Assembly (NCBI GenBank): GCA_946405565.1
Contig: CAMJHU010000039.1
Coordinates: forward strand, 1-9,429
Length of the DNA: 9,429 bases
DNA from: an uncultured Clostridia bacterium
Lineage (GTDB): Bacteria; Bacillota; Clostridia; Oscillospirales; Acutalibacteraceae
Direction: 5' to 3'
The notes beneath the pieces are model-generated. The model searched no databases and was not told the DNA's origin. It saw nothing but the letters and a program-made list of their open reading frames with translations. A program made the position numbers and the translations under genes. Positions 1-5,598 of this stretch are shown here, piece by piece (within the stretch, counting starts at the first letter, position 1; every line of letters begins with the position of its first letter).

Positions 1-116
1 CAGCTGCTAAAGCAGCGGGCGCCATCCGCACACGTGGAGATACTGAACAGGCTCTCAAACGCATCCGACGGGGCAGCCAAGACATATCCGCCAAAATCGG
101 CAGGCTTCCGGAATGA
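1..116 (+). CDS. C-terminal end of an unrecognised protein (partial at left edge)
   Basis: Reading from base 3, an open frame enters from the left edge and stops at TGA 114-116. It gives 37 residues rich in Ala, Arg and Lys that look like an amphipathic helix and end in KIGRLPE. This composition is more protein-like than the overlapping frame that starts at 34. A hairpin with a T-rich tail lies across the stop codon, as expected at the end of a transcription unit. The family cannot be recognised from so short a tail. The call rests on the open frame, its composition and the terminator. Confidence 0.5.
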   Translation, partial: AAKAAGAIRTRGDTEQALKRIRRGSQDISAKIGRLPE

Positions 117-140
117 CAGCGGTTGCCTGCCGATTATTTT
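93..140 (+). terminator. Hairpin terminator over the stop of the left-edge gene
   Basis: Bases 96-105 (ATCGGCAGGC) pair perfectly with 125-134, making a 10-bp GC-rich stem with a 19-nt loop that contains the stop codon 114-116. The right arm is followed by TATTTT (135-140) on the plus strand. On the minus strand the arm is followed by TTTT too, so weak bidirectional activity is possible. Confidence 0.55.
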
Positions 141-142
141 AC

Positions 143-178
143 AGGGTAAGAAGCAGAGATTTATCAATTTCTTACCCT
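143..178. repeat. Inverted repeat (10-bp perfect hairpin) of unknown role
   Basis: AGGGTAAGAA at 143-152 is the exact reverse complement of 169-178, with a 16-nt loop. Neither side has a T-run, so it does not look like an intrinsic terminator. It sits between two hairpins that do. It could be an RNA processing or stability structure, or a protein site. Confidence 0.5.
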
Positions 179-184
179 CGGACC

Positions 185-219
185 AAAAACGAGCGAAGCC
201 TTTGAAAAAGACTTCGCTC
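185..219 (-). terminator. Intrinsic terminator of the sugar transferase gene
   Basis: On the minus strand GAGCGAAG (219-212) pairs with CTTCGCTC (198-191) around a 13-nt loop and is followed by G and five T (189-185). It lies about 60 nt beyond the stop codon of the sugar transferase, which supports a transcription unit ending here. Confidence 0.75.
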
Positions 220-280
220 CGCAGAAAACAAATGTGACTGTATGATTTTGTCCACTATTTTAATATGTCACGACGCACCC

Positions 281-937
281 TCAGTTCTTCCGTCCTTCCA
301 CATAGCCCTGACCGCCGATAACCACTGTAACGGTCTTAACAAAAATCAGGACATCAAAGATAACAGACCGATGGATGAGGTATTCCTTATCCAGATAAAC
401 CTTTTCCTCAATCGAGACACAATCTCTGCCATTGACCTGCGCCCAGCCAGTCACGCCGGGGCGAATATCATAAACCCCTTCACGCATACGCAGCTTGTGA
501 ATATCGGATTCACTCTGAATCAACGGACGGGGCCCCACCAAACTCATATCGCCCTTAAAAACATTGACTAACTGAGGCAATTCATCAATGCTGGTCTTGC
601 GGAGAAAACGTCCCACACGGGTAATATGGGCGTAAGGATCAGCTAAGTCCGAAGTAGCCGCGTAATGCGGGGCGTCGGTACGCATGGTGCGGAATTTATA
701 AACGTAAAAAGGATTGCCGTTGCGACCCACGCGGCTTTGACTGAAGATAACCGAGCCTTCTGAATCCAGCTTGATGACAACCGCTACCACAAGAAAGAGC
801 GGCGCAAGCAATACCAGAGAAGCTGCCGATACCATCACATCAAACGCACGTTTCAGACAGGAATAGATAGGTTTTGTTCTGATACGCATATCATCGAAAT
901 AAAGACTGCCGACATAATTTTCGCGCACATTAATCAT
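281..937 (-). CDS. Initiating polyprenyl-phosphate sugar-phosphate transferase
   Basis: 218 residues. Bacterial sugar transferase family (WcaJ/PglC-type catalytic core), which moves a sugar-1-phosphate from a UDP-sugar onto undecaprenyl phosphate at the cytoplasmic membrane, the first step of capsule, exopolysaccharide or glycan assembly. Visible features are KRAFDV (29-34), one hydrophobic segment (about 35-55), the F-R-T-M segment near 82-85, the DELPQL block with the catalytic-type Asp118-Glu119 pair, LVGPRP (133-138) and RPGVTGWAQVNGR (159-171). It lacks the multi-spanning N-terminal region of WcaJ-type proteins, so it is the short form. The ATG at 937 is chosen because AAGGAGGG ends 7 nt upstream; a TTG at 943 would sit almost on that site. 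It stands alone, with its own promoters and terminator and no other glycan genes in view. The sugar specificity is not readable. Confidence 0.93.
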   Translation of the reverse strand: MINVRENYVGSLYFDDMRIRTKPIYSCLKRAFDVMVSAASLVLLAPLFLVVAVVIKLDSEGSVIFSQSRVGRNGNPFYVYKFRTMRTDAPHYAATSDLADPYAHITRVGRFLRKTSIDELPQLVNVFKGDMSLVGPRPLIQSESDIHKLRMREGVYDIRPGVTGWAQVNGRDCVSIEEKVYLDKEYLIHRSVIFDVLIFVKTVTVVIGGQGYVEGRKN

Positions 938-978
938 GAACAAACCCTCCTTCAGATATCTTAACTTCTATTGCCTAT

Positions 979-1007
979 AGTATACCACAACGATTATCGA
1001 ATTACAA
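979..1007 (-). promoter_or_regulatory. Proximal sigma-A promoter of the sugar transferase gene
   Basis: TTGTAA (1007-1002), a 17-bp spacer and TATACT (984-979) on the minus strand. Transcription should begin near 972, giving a leader of about 35 nt with the Shine-Dalgarno site. A CGATAA motif (999-994) lies inside the spacer, where a bound protein would block polymerase. Confidence 0.65.
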
Positions 1008-1145
1008 TATATTTTTTTTGTTTTTTGCAATTCCGGCAAAATTCTCAAAAAATAATCACCGTGAACCGATAAATACTTATCAAATAACGATAAACCGTTG
1101 TTTTAATAATATATGATACCGAAGGATTTGTCAATAGATTTATCG
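994..1145. promoter_or_regulatory. Cluster of CGATAA boxes around the two promoters
   Basis: CGATAAA occurs at 1067-1073 and 1088-1094 on the plus strand, exactly 21 bp apart (two helical turns). On the minus strand it occurs at 1145-1139, and CGATAAT at 999-993. A GATAA-GTAT-TTATC inverted repeat covers 1081-1068. The boxes flank the distal promoter and one lies in the proximal spacer. A regulator site is an inference: the region is AT-rich and CGATAA also occurs inside coding sequence near 314 and 2176. Confidence 0.3.
1106..1134 (-). promoter_or_regulatory. Distal sigma-A promoter of the sugar transferase gene
   Basis: TTGACA (1134-1129), a 17-bp spacer and TATTAT (1111-1106) on the minus strand, close to consensus. 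Start near 1099 would give an untranslated leader of roughly 160 nt. It follows the end of the ABC ATPase gene, so it makes the sugar transferase independent of the transporter operon. Confidence 0.65.
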
Positions 1146-1183
1146 AAAAAAAATAAACAGCAAAGCAATTCCTACATAACCGC

Positions 1184-1209
1184 AAAAAAACAGCCGATCA
1201 ATTTAGCTA
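1184..1209 (-). terminator. Possible weak terminator after the ABC operon
   Basis: Just past the ATPase stop codon the minus strand carries a run of seven T (1190-1184). The hairpin before it is weak: about 4 bp, TAGC (1209-1206) with GCTG (1194-1191). The T-run and the position at the operon end are the only support. Confidence 0.3.
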
Positions 1210-1781
1210 TTATCACCAAATATCAGCTCTGTCTCACACATCATTTCGTCGCACTCAGTACTGTCATGCGTCACCAGCACCATAGCGCGTTCTCCGCGCC
1301 ATGCTGCAATGCGTTTCATGACTCTGGTCCGAAGCGCCCTGTCCAGCCCTTTGAAGGGTTCGTCAAGCAGCAGCAAGTCCGGATCGAATGCCAGTGCGCG
1401 GGCAATATTGACCCGCTGACGCATTCCGCCCGACAGACTGTCAGGATAGTTGACTGCTTCTCCCGTCAGTTCCATCGCATCGAGCCACATTTCCGCCTCT
1501 GCCGGCGTACAGCCCGTCACAGCGGTGATATTGTCCCGGACATTCAGCCACGGCAACAGCCGGTCGTCCTGAAAGACATATCCCACACGTGCAAAATCAT
1601 TCACCATTTCTCCCGCGTCGGGGGGCAACAGTCCTGCCATGATGTACAACAGCGTACTCTTGCCGCTGCCCGAAGGACCCAGCAGCGCCAGCGAAGCACC
1701 GTCATCCACTTTGAGCGAAAGATCACACAGTACTTGCTTGTCCCCAAAAGACTTGCTAATCCCGTTCAGGTAAAGCGCCAT
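1203..1781 (-). CDS. ABC transporter ATP-binding protein, NitT/TauT (SsuB/TauB-like) type
   Basis: 192 residues with all ATPase motifs: Walker A GPSGSGKST (35-43), Q-loop Gln71 in VFQDDRLLPW, signature LSGGMRQRV (116-124), Walker B LLLLDEPF (136-143), D-loop GLD (145-147) and H-loop His172. VFQDDRLLPWLNV is typical of the nitrate/sulfonate/taurine/thiamine-precursor importer branch. It is clearly short, as relatives usually run to about 240-260 residues: the region between Walker A and the Q-loop is compact and the protein ends about 20 residues after the H-loop. No frameshift is seen, so the short form appears natural. Its start overlaps the permease gene by 26 nt, and AAGGAGGG lies just upstream of the ATG, indicating translational coupling. 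It energises uptake through the adjacent permease. Confidence 0.93.
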   Translation of the reverse strand: MALYLNGISKSFGDKQVLCDLSLKVDDGASLALLGPSGSGKSTLLYIMAGLLPPDAGEMVNDFARVGYVFQDDRLLPWLNVRDNITAVTGCTPAEAEMWLDAMELTGEAVNYPDSLSGGMRQRVNIARALAFDPDLLLLDEPFKGLDRALRTRVMKRIAAWRGERAMVLVTHDSTECDEMMCETELIFGDNS

Positions 1782-2547
1782 GCGATTCCCTCCTTGTAAG
1801 ATGAAAAATCTCCGACAGCCGCTCCACGCCCCACATAAATCCTTTCTCCAGCAGCAAACTCATGATAATCACCACTGCCGTCCACCCGAAAAGATCGGCT
1901 GTTTCCAGATAGATTTTGGCATAGTACAGTTGCCGCCCCACCGAATCCCGCGTCACACCGATCACCTCCGCCGCCACACCTGCCTTCCACGCCAATCCCA
2001 GCGCCGTCCGGCAGGCTGCCATGAAATAGGGCAGCACCGACGGAATGTAGATATGCAGCAGTTTTTTGCGGCGGCTCATGCGATAGACCTTCGCCATCTC
2101 CAGCAGCTTCCCATCCACTTCCGCGATGCCCTGGCTGACATTGGCATACACCACCGGCAGCACCATCAGAAACGCGATAAAAACCGGTACATACTGTCCC
2201 TTCAGCCAGACCAGCGCCAATATGATGAATGACGCAACCGGCGTGGATTTGATCACCGTGATAGCGGGCGAAAAAAATGCCCGCGCAAAACCCGACATCG
2301 AGCAGCCAATCGCCAGCAGCGTCCCCACAACGCTTCCCAGCGCAAATCCGGCGATAATCCGCCCCAGCGAATAAAACGCATACTGCCAGAATGACGCCGT
2401 TCGTCCGAGTTCCGTCAACCGCCGCAGCACCGTCAGGGGGGAAACCACCAGCAGTTCCATGTCCACCAAAACACAGACAAGCTGCCACAGTACCAGCCAC
2501 AGTACTGCGACAGCCGTCTTGATGGCAATTTTCCGAATGTTTTTCAA
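1756..2547 (-). CDS. ABC transporter permease, NitT/TauT (SsuC/TauC-like) type
   Basis: 263 residues, an inner-membrane permease with about six hydrophobic segments (roughly 8-28, 63-85, 104-118, 119-137, 172-195 and 220-240). The cytoplasmic coupling loop is visible around 144-172 (VDGKLLEMAKVYRMSRRKKL then HIYIPSVLPYF), the EAA-like stretch that contacts the ATPase. The VIKSTPVASFIILALVWL segment is typical of the SsuC/TauC family. The start is a TTG at 2547 with a weak GGGCGG Shine-Dalgarno; the first in-frame ATG lies at residue 30, after the first membrane segment, so the TTG is preferred. It begins 18 nt after the binding-protein stop, consistent with coupled translation. The substrate is unknown. 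Confidence 0.92.
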   Translation of the reverse strand: MKNIRKIAIKTAVAVLWLVLWQLVCVLVDMELLVVSPLTVLRRLTELGRTASFWQYAFYSLGRIIAGFALGSVVGTLLAIGCSMSGFARAFFSPAITVIKSTPVASFIILALVWLKGQYVPVFIAFLMVLPVVYANVSQGIAEVDGKLLEMAKVYRMSRRKKLLHIYIPSVLPYFMAACRTALGLAWKAGVAAEVIGVTRDSVGRQLYYAKIYLETADLFGWTAVVIIMSLLLEKGFMWGVERLSEIFHLTRRESHGALPERD

Positions 2548-2565
2548 TCGCCGATACCGCCCTGA

Positions 2566-3615
2566 TCAGCCGAGATAATAGAAAGCTTCATCCGGCACCG
2601 CGCCGCCGACAGACTGGGGATCCGCCGCAAGCAGCACGTCAAGGAAGTTGGATACCGACTGCTTCATTTCGTCACCGGTCTTGCACACCAGGTTGCAGCC
2701 CGGCATGGCGGTTTTTGCGAGCGCCTCGTTGGGAATGATGCCCAGCGAAACCACATCCGCGGCAACCGCTTCGGTATCGTTCACTGCCGCGTCGGTGGAA
2801 GCGGCAAAGTCATTGAGGAAGGTCTTGAAAGCGCCTTCATTGTCCTTGAGCCAGTCGGCGCGCACCACCACGACGCCCTGCGCGATGGGGGTATCACAAA
2901 CCTTGTTCCACTCTTCCTGCACATTGGTGACGGTAAAGGTCTTTTCGTTCTTCTTGAGCTGACCTTTGATGGCGGTTGCCTTCGGTTCCGGCACCATAAT
3001 GGTCTGCACGTCGCCCTTGACAATCTTCGCCGTCAGTTCGTCCACCGTGAAATCAAAGTTTACCTTGGCATTCACACCGTTCTTTTCGATGAGATAGTTG
3101 AGGATATATTCGGGATTGGAACCCTGTACCGTGGAAGGCGCATAGATCGTCTTGCCTTCGAGATCGGCAACAGAGCTGACTTCTCCGGAGGTATCAATGA
3201 AATACAGCACGCCCAGTGTGCTGACCGCGGCGACCTTCACATTGCCGGTGGTCTTCTGATAAAGCTTTGCTGCGAGGTTGGTGGGAACGCAGACTACATC
3301 CGCTTCTCCCGAAGAGAGCATGGCAACCATCTGGGTTGGCTCCTCGGCAAACACCGTTTTATAGGTGTTGACATACTCGCTGCTGTCGTCGGAATAAGCC
3401 TCGACAAAGGTCTTCTCCTGCGCCGCGAGCTTTGCCATAGACACGCCGGTGGGTCCGATCAGCGCGCCGACATTGACGGTGGTCGTTACCTGCGTTTTGG
3501 GTGCATCGGCATCGCTGCCCGATACCTTGTCGTTCTTGTCCGCGCAGGAAGCCAGCGCGGCGATCATGGCCAGCGACACAATCGTCGCCAGTACTTTGGA
3601 AATGGTTTGCTTCAT
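2566..3615 (-). CDS. Lipoprotein solute-binding protein of a NitT/TauT-type ABC importer
   Basis: 349 residues. A signal peptide with a Lys-containing start, a hydrophobic core (8-20) and the lipobox LASC with Cys24 marks a lipoprotein on the outer face of the membrane. A Lys/Asp/Ser-rich linker follows, then a periplasmic-binding fold of the NMT1/SsuA-like group: VGALIGPTGVSMAKLA (49-64), a GEADVVCVPTNLAAKLY region (103-119), DLEGKTIYAP (151-160) at the lobe junction, and a second lobe with VPEPKATA. The start is well supported by AAAGGAAA seven nt upstream of the ATG at 3615. It is the first transporter gene after the regulator and precedes permease and ATPase. The ligand cannot be predicted; nitrate, sulfonates, thiamine precursors and other small molecules are all handled by this superfamily. 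Confidence 0.9.
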   Translation of the reverse strand: MKQTISKVLATIVSLAMIAALASCADKNDKVSGSDADAPKTQVTTTVNVGALIGPTGVSMAKLAAQEKTFVEAYSDDSSEYVNTYKTVFAEEPTQMVAMLSSGEADVVCVPTNLAAKLYQKTTGNVKVAAVSTLGVLYFIDTSGEVSSVADLEGKTIYAPSTVQGSNPEYILNYLIEKNGVNAKVNFDFTVDELTAKIVKGDVQTIMVPEPKATAIKGQLKKNEKTFTVTNVQEEWNKVCDTPIAQGVVVVRADWLKDNEGAFKTFLNDFAASTDAAVNDTEAVAADVVSLGIIPNEALAKTAMPGCNLVCKTGDEMKQSVSNFLDVLLAADPQSVGGAVPDEAFYYLG

Positions 3616-3649
3616 ACAGTTGTTTCCTTTCTGTGATTGTATGATTCAA

Positions 3650-3672
3650 AAGCCGCCGACGAAGCCGCCGAC
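3650..3672. repeat. Direct repeat between regulator and binding-protein genes
   Basis: AAGCCGCCGAC occurs at 3650-3660 and again at 3662-3672, period 12 bp. It is GC-rich and lies in the 76-nt gap between the regulator stop and the binding-protein start. No hairpin or internal promoter was convincing in this gap, so the two genes are probably co-transcribed. Confidence 0.5.
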
Positions 3673-3691
3673 CGCGTTTTTGACAATTTTT

Positions 3692-4387
3692 TTATGCTTC
3701 GTAGGACTGCTGCCGTTCTGTCCGGAAAACGGTAATCATCTTACCATCCCGCCGGATCAACGCCGCCTCTTCCAGCGCACTCAGCGCCCGATAGAGGGAC
3801 GCTCGGGAGATACTCAGCCGGTTCGCCAGTTCCACATAGCTCTTGAGCTTCACAAGTCCCCCGCTCTCCGATCCCATGGATTCCGTCGTAAGATAGTCCA
3901 GCAGTCTCTCTTCGGCACTGCCGCAGGAAAGCGTGTGAATGCGCCGGTTGAGAAAAGCCACCCGTCCGGTGAGAAACGCCAGACTGTTGGCAATGATAGC
4001 GGGATACGCCCGCATGAGCTGCGTCACGTTGCCTGCCGGTACAAATGCCACACGGCTCTTTCCTCCCGTTATAAGCGTCGTATAAGGCATTTGTCCGCCC
4101 CGCCCGGTGAGCGCGGCGATATCGAATCCATCGCCTTCGCCAGCGACGTTGAGCAGCACAGTGTCTTCTTCCCGGCGTCCGGAAAAGATGCGCACCGAAC
4201 CGTTCAGAACCACGCCCCAGCAGTTCTGTCGCAGGTCACGGGAAATCTCCTCCCCCGACAGAAAATCAAACACCTGCACGTTCTGGGCAAGCAGAAAATC
4301 GCTCACCTCGTCGGCGGTACAGCCCGCAAAAATCGGACAGCGCATGGCAGCGGTAAGATCGGAGGCAGCCCATTGACTCGTGGTCAC
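3692..4387 (-). CDS. Crp/Fnr-family transcriptional regulator
   Basis: 231 residues from the chosen GTG. An N-terminal cyclic-nucleotide-binding-type beta-barrel (about residues 10-125) is followed by a dimerisation helix and a C-terminal winged helix-turn-helix (about 180-215, YVELANRLSISRASLYRAL). The phosphate-binding cassette of true CRP is not kept (GDGFDIAAL where CRP has the G-E-L motif), so cAMP is an unlikely ligand. The four Cys do not follow the FNR cluster spacing. The GTG at 4387 is preferred because AAAGGAG sits nine nt upstream; the longer reading from ATG 4417 (241 residues) has no Shine-Dalgarno and abuts a palindrome. It heads the operon with the ABC importer, so it probably controls that operon and itself. 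Confidence 0.88.
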   Translation of the reverse strand: MTTSQWAASDLTAAMRCPIFAGCTADEVSDFLLAQNVQVFDFLSGEEISRDLRQNCWGVVLNGSVRIFSGRREEDTVLLNVAGEGDGFDIAALTGRGGQMPYTTLITGGKSRVAFVPAGNVTQLMRAYPAIIANSLAFLTGRVAFLNRRIHTLSCGSAEERLLDYLTTESMGSESGGLVKLKSYVELANRLSISRASLYRALSALEEAALIRRDGKMITVFRTERQQSYEA

Positions 4388-4417
4388 GGCAATCGGCTCC
4401 TTTCTCGTCATTTCCAT

Positions 4418-4441
4418 AAAGTGTATTATTTGCTACACTTT
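4418..4441. promoter_or_regulatory. Palindromic operator in the regulator leader (GTA-N8-TAC core)
   Basis: AAAGTGTA (4418-4425) and TACACTTT (4434-4441) are perfect inverted repeats around an 8-bp spacer. The core reads GTA-N8-TAC, the form used by the Crp-family regulator NtcA, and its size and symmetry suit a Crp-type dimer. It lies at about +10 to +33 from the predicted start, a position suited to repression. That the adjacent regulator binds it is an inference. Confidence 0.6.
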
Positions 4442-4456
4442 TTGATTACTACGGAG

Positions 4457-4504
4457 ATTATACGCCTTTGTTATTGGTTTGTCAAGCGTTTTTTCCGCTT
4501 TTTT
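4457..4504 (-). promoter_or_regulatory. Consensus sigma-A promoter with A-tracts for the regulator-ABC operon
   Basis: A perfect TTGACA (4485-4480), a 17-bp spacer and a perfect TATAAT (4462-4457) on the minus strand. Upstream are two six-A tracts (4504-4499 and 4494-4489) about 10 bp apart, resembling an UP element; the same stretch forms a 7-bp inverted repeat (4490-4496 with 4505-4511). Transcription should start near 4450, giving a leader of about 63 nt that contains the palindrome. Confidence 0.8.
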
Positions 4505-4559
4505 GGAAAAATGTTTTGACGTGTATTCCCAATTCATTCACATCTTTTTTGAACTGCTG

Positions 4560-4590
4560 TTACACCTTTCCGAACCTGCCGTGCTACAAT
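4560..4590 (+). promoter_or_regulatory. Promoter of the C39-like peptidase gene
   Basis: TACAAT at 4585-4590 is preceded by TGC, giving an extended -10 element. The only -35-like sequence is TTACAC (4560-4565) with a long 19-bp spacer. Start near 4597 would give a leader of roughly 75 nt. It is divergent from the regulator promoter. Confidence 0.5.
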
Positions 4591-4670
4591 AGGTTTACCG
4601 AATTCAACGGATTTATCAAACACCCAATGGAACATTGCGTTTCATTGTCAGAAAGGAGCCGATTTTACGG

Positions 4671-5450
4671 ATGAATCAACCGTCTCACCGTCCCACCTAT
4701 CCTCGCTTCGGTCTGATTCTCACCGCCGTCGTACTGATCTGTGCGCTCATGTCCGGGCTGAAAACCATCGGCGGATGGGGAACCTATATGACCGAAAGCA
4801 AGCTGGAACGCTTCATGCGGGTTCATGAAATCACCCTCGACGCTTACCCGCCGGAATTGCTTGACCTGATGGCACGCAATCCTGAAACCGAAGATTTTGT
4901 GGTAAACTATCCCCTAAACAAAGACAAAACCTTTCCGATCGACCTTTCTGAATATCAGAATTCCTCCTCGGTTCCGCTGCTGATGCAATGGGACGAGCGC
5001 TGGGGCTATGAAACATACGGCAGCGGGCTTCTCGCCATGACCGGCTGCGGTCCAACCTGTCTCTCCATGGTCACCATTTACCTCACACATGACACGTCTT
5101 TTCACCCCGGCGCCGCCGCCGCGTTCAGCACTGCCCACGGTTACGTGGTCAAAGGCAACGGCACTTCCTGGACGCTGATGTCCGAAGGCGGTCCGCTTCT
5201 CGGCATGAACGTCAAAGAAATCCCCCTCGACCGCGACCGTCTGACCGACCAGCTTCGTCAGGGTCATCCGGTGGTCTGTATCATGGGACCGGGCGATTTC
5301 ACCGAGACGGGGCATTACATCGTTATGACCGGCATAGAGAAGGGGAAAATCCGCATCAATGACCCCAACAGCCGTTCCAATTCCCGGAAGCTCTGGGAGT
5401 TTGACGACATCAAGGGACAAATCCGCAATCTGTGGGCATTCTCCGTATAA
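4671..5450 (+). CDS. Membrane-anchored C39-like (C39_2) cysteine peptidase-family protein
   Basis: 259 residues from ATG 4671. An uncleaved signal-anchor is likely (hydrophobic 13-30, no clear cleavage site), placing the enzyme outside the membrane. After a linker the papain-like C39_2 fold begins: VPLLMQWDERWGYETYG (101-117) with Gln106 as oxyanion-hole candidate, GCGPTCLSMV with catalytic-type Cys126, GHYIVMTGI with His215, and INDPN with Asp231. The triad order and spacing fit the family. The ATG has AAGGAG 12 nt upstream, rather far but the best available; a TTG at 4635 has none. It is a single gene between its own promoter and that of typA, divergent from the regulator. No bacteriocin or ABC exporter is nearby, so a role in peptide secretion is not indicated; a cell-surface peptidase or amidase is more likely. 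The substrate is unknown. Confidence 0.85.
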   Translation: MNQPSHRPTYPRFGLILTAVVLICALMSGLKTIGGWGTYMTESKLERFMRVHEITLDAYPPELLDLMARNPETEDFVVNYPLNKDKTFPIDLSEYQNSSSVPLLMQWDERWGYETYGSGLLAMTGCGPTCLSMVTIYLTHDTSFHPGAAAAFSTAHGYVVKGNGTSWTLMSEGGPLLGMNVKEIPLDRDRLTDQLRQGHPVVCIMGPGDFTETGHYIVMTGIEKGKIRINDPNSRSNSRKLWEFDDIKGQIRNLWAFSV

Positions 5451-5532
5451 CGGTGTGCCGCTGCCATGATCCGCTATCCGATATTCACAAAAAAAATCCC
5501 GAAAGGCTTGTTCTTTTCTTCATCTGTTATGG

Positions 5533-5561
5533 TTCCCAACCGCCAAAAACTGTGGTATAAT
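5533..5561 (+). promoter_or_regulatory. Promoter of typA
   Basis: A consensus TATAAT (5556-5561) preceded by TGG forms an extended -10. TTCCCA (5533-5538) is a 4-of-6 match to the -35 element with a 17-bp spacer. Start near 5568 leaves a leader of about 30 nt with GAGG (5587-5590) eight nt before the ATG. I saw no convincing terminator for the upstream peptidase gene in 5451-5532. Confidence 0.7.
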
Positions 5562-5598
5562 CTGACGTATAGATTTCAGAAATATCGAGGTTGAAACC

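Noticed and set aside
34..237. 67-residue frame at the left edge
   Set aside because: It crosses three hairpins including a terminator and has no ribosome binding site; the overlapping frame ending at 116 is more protein-like.
944..1105. Riboswitch in the long leader of the sugar transferase
   Set aside because: No conserved riboswitch core or stable multi-stem fold was visible, only short AT-rich pairings and A/T runs.
1113..1799. 228-residue open frame on the plus strand
   Set aside because: Antisense to the ABC ATPase, whose motifs are complete; the frame is rich in Gln, His and Arg and has no ribosome binding site.
4418..4441. Classical FNR or CRP site in the regulator leader
   Set aside because: FNR sites are TTGAT-N4-ATCAA and CRP sites TGTGA-N6-TCACA; this palindrome has GTG-N12-CAC spacing and does not match either.
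3449..4519. 356-residue open frame on the plus strand
   Set aside because: Antisense to the Crp-type regulator and the start of the binding-protein gene, with no recognisable domain and Arg/His/Pro-rich composition.
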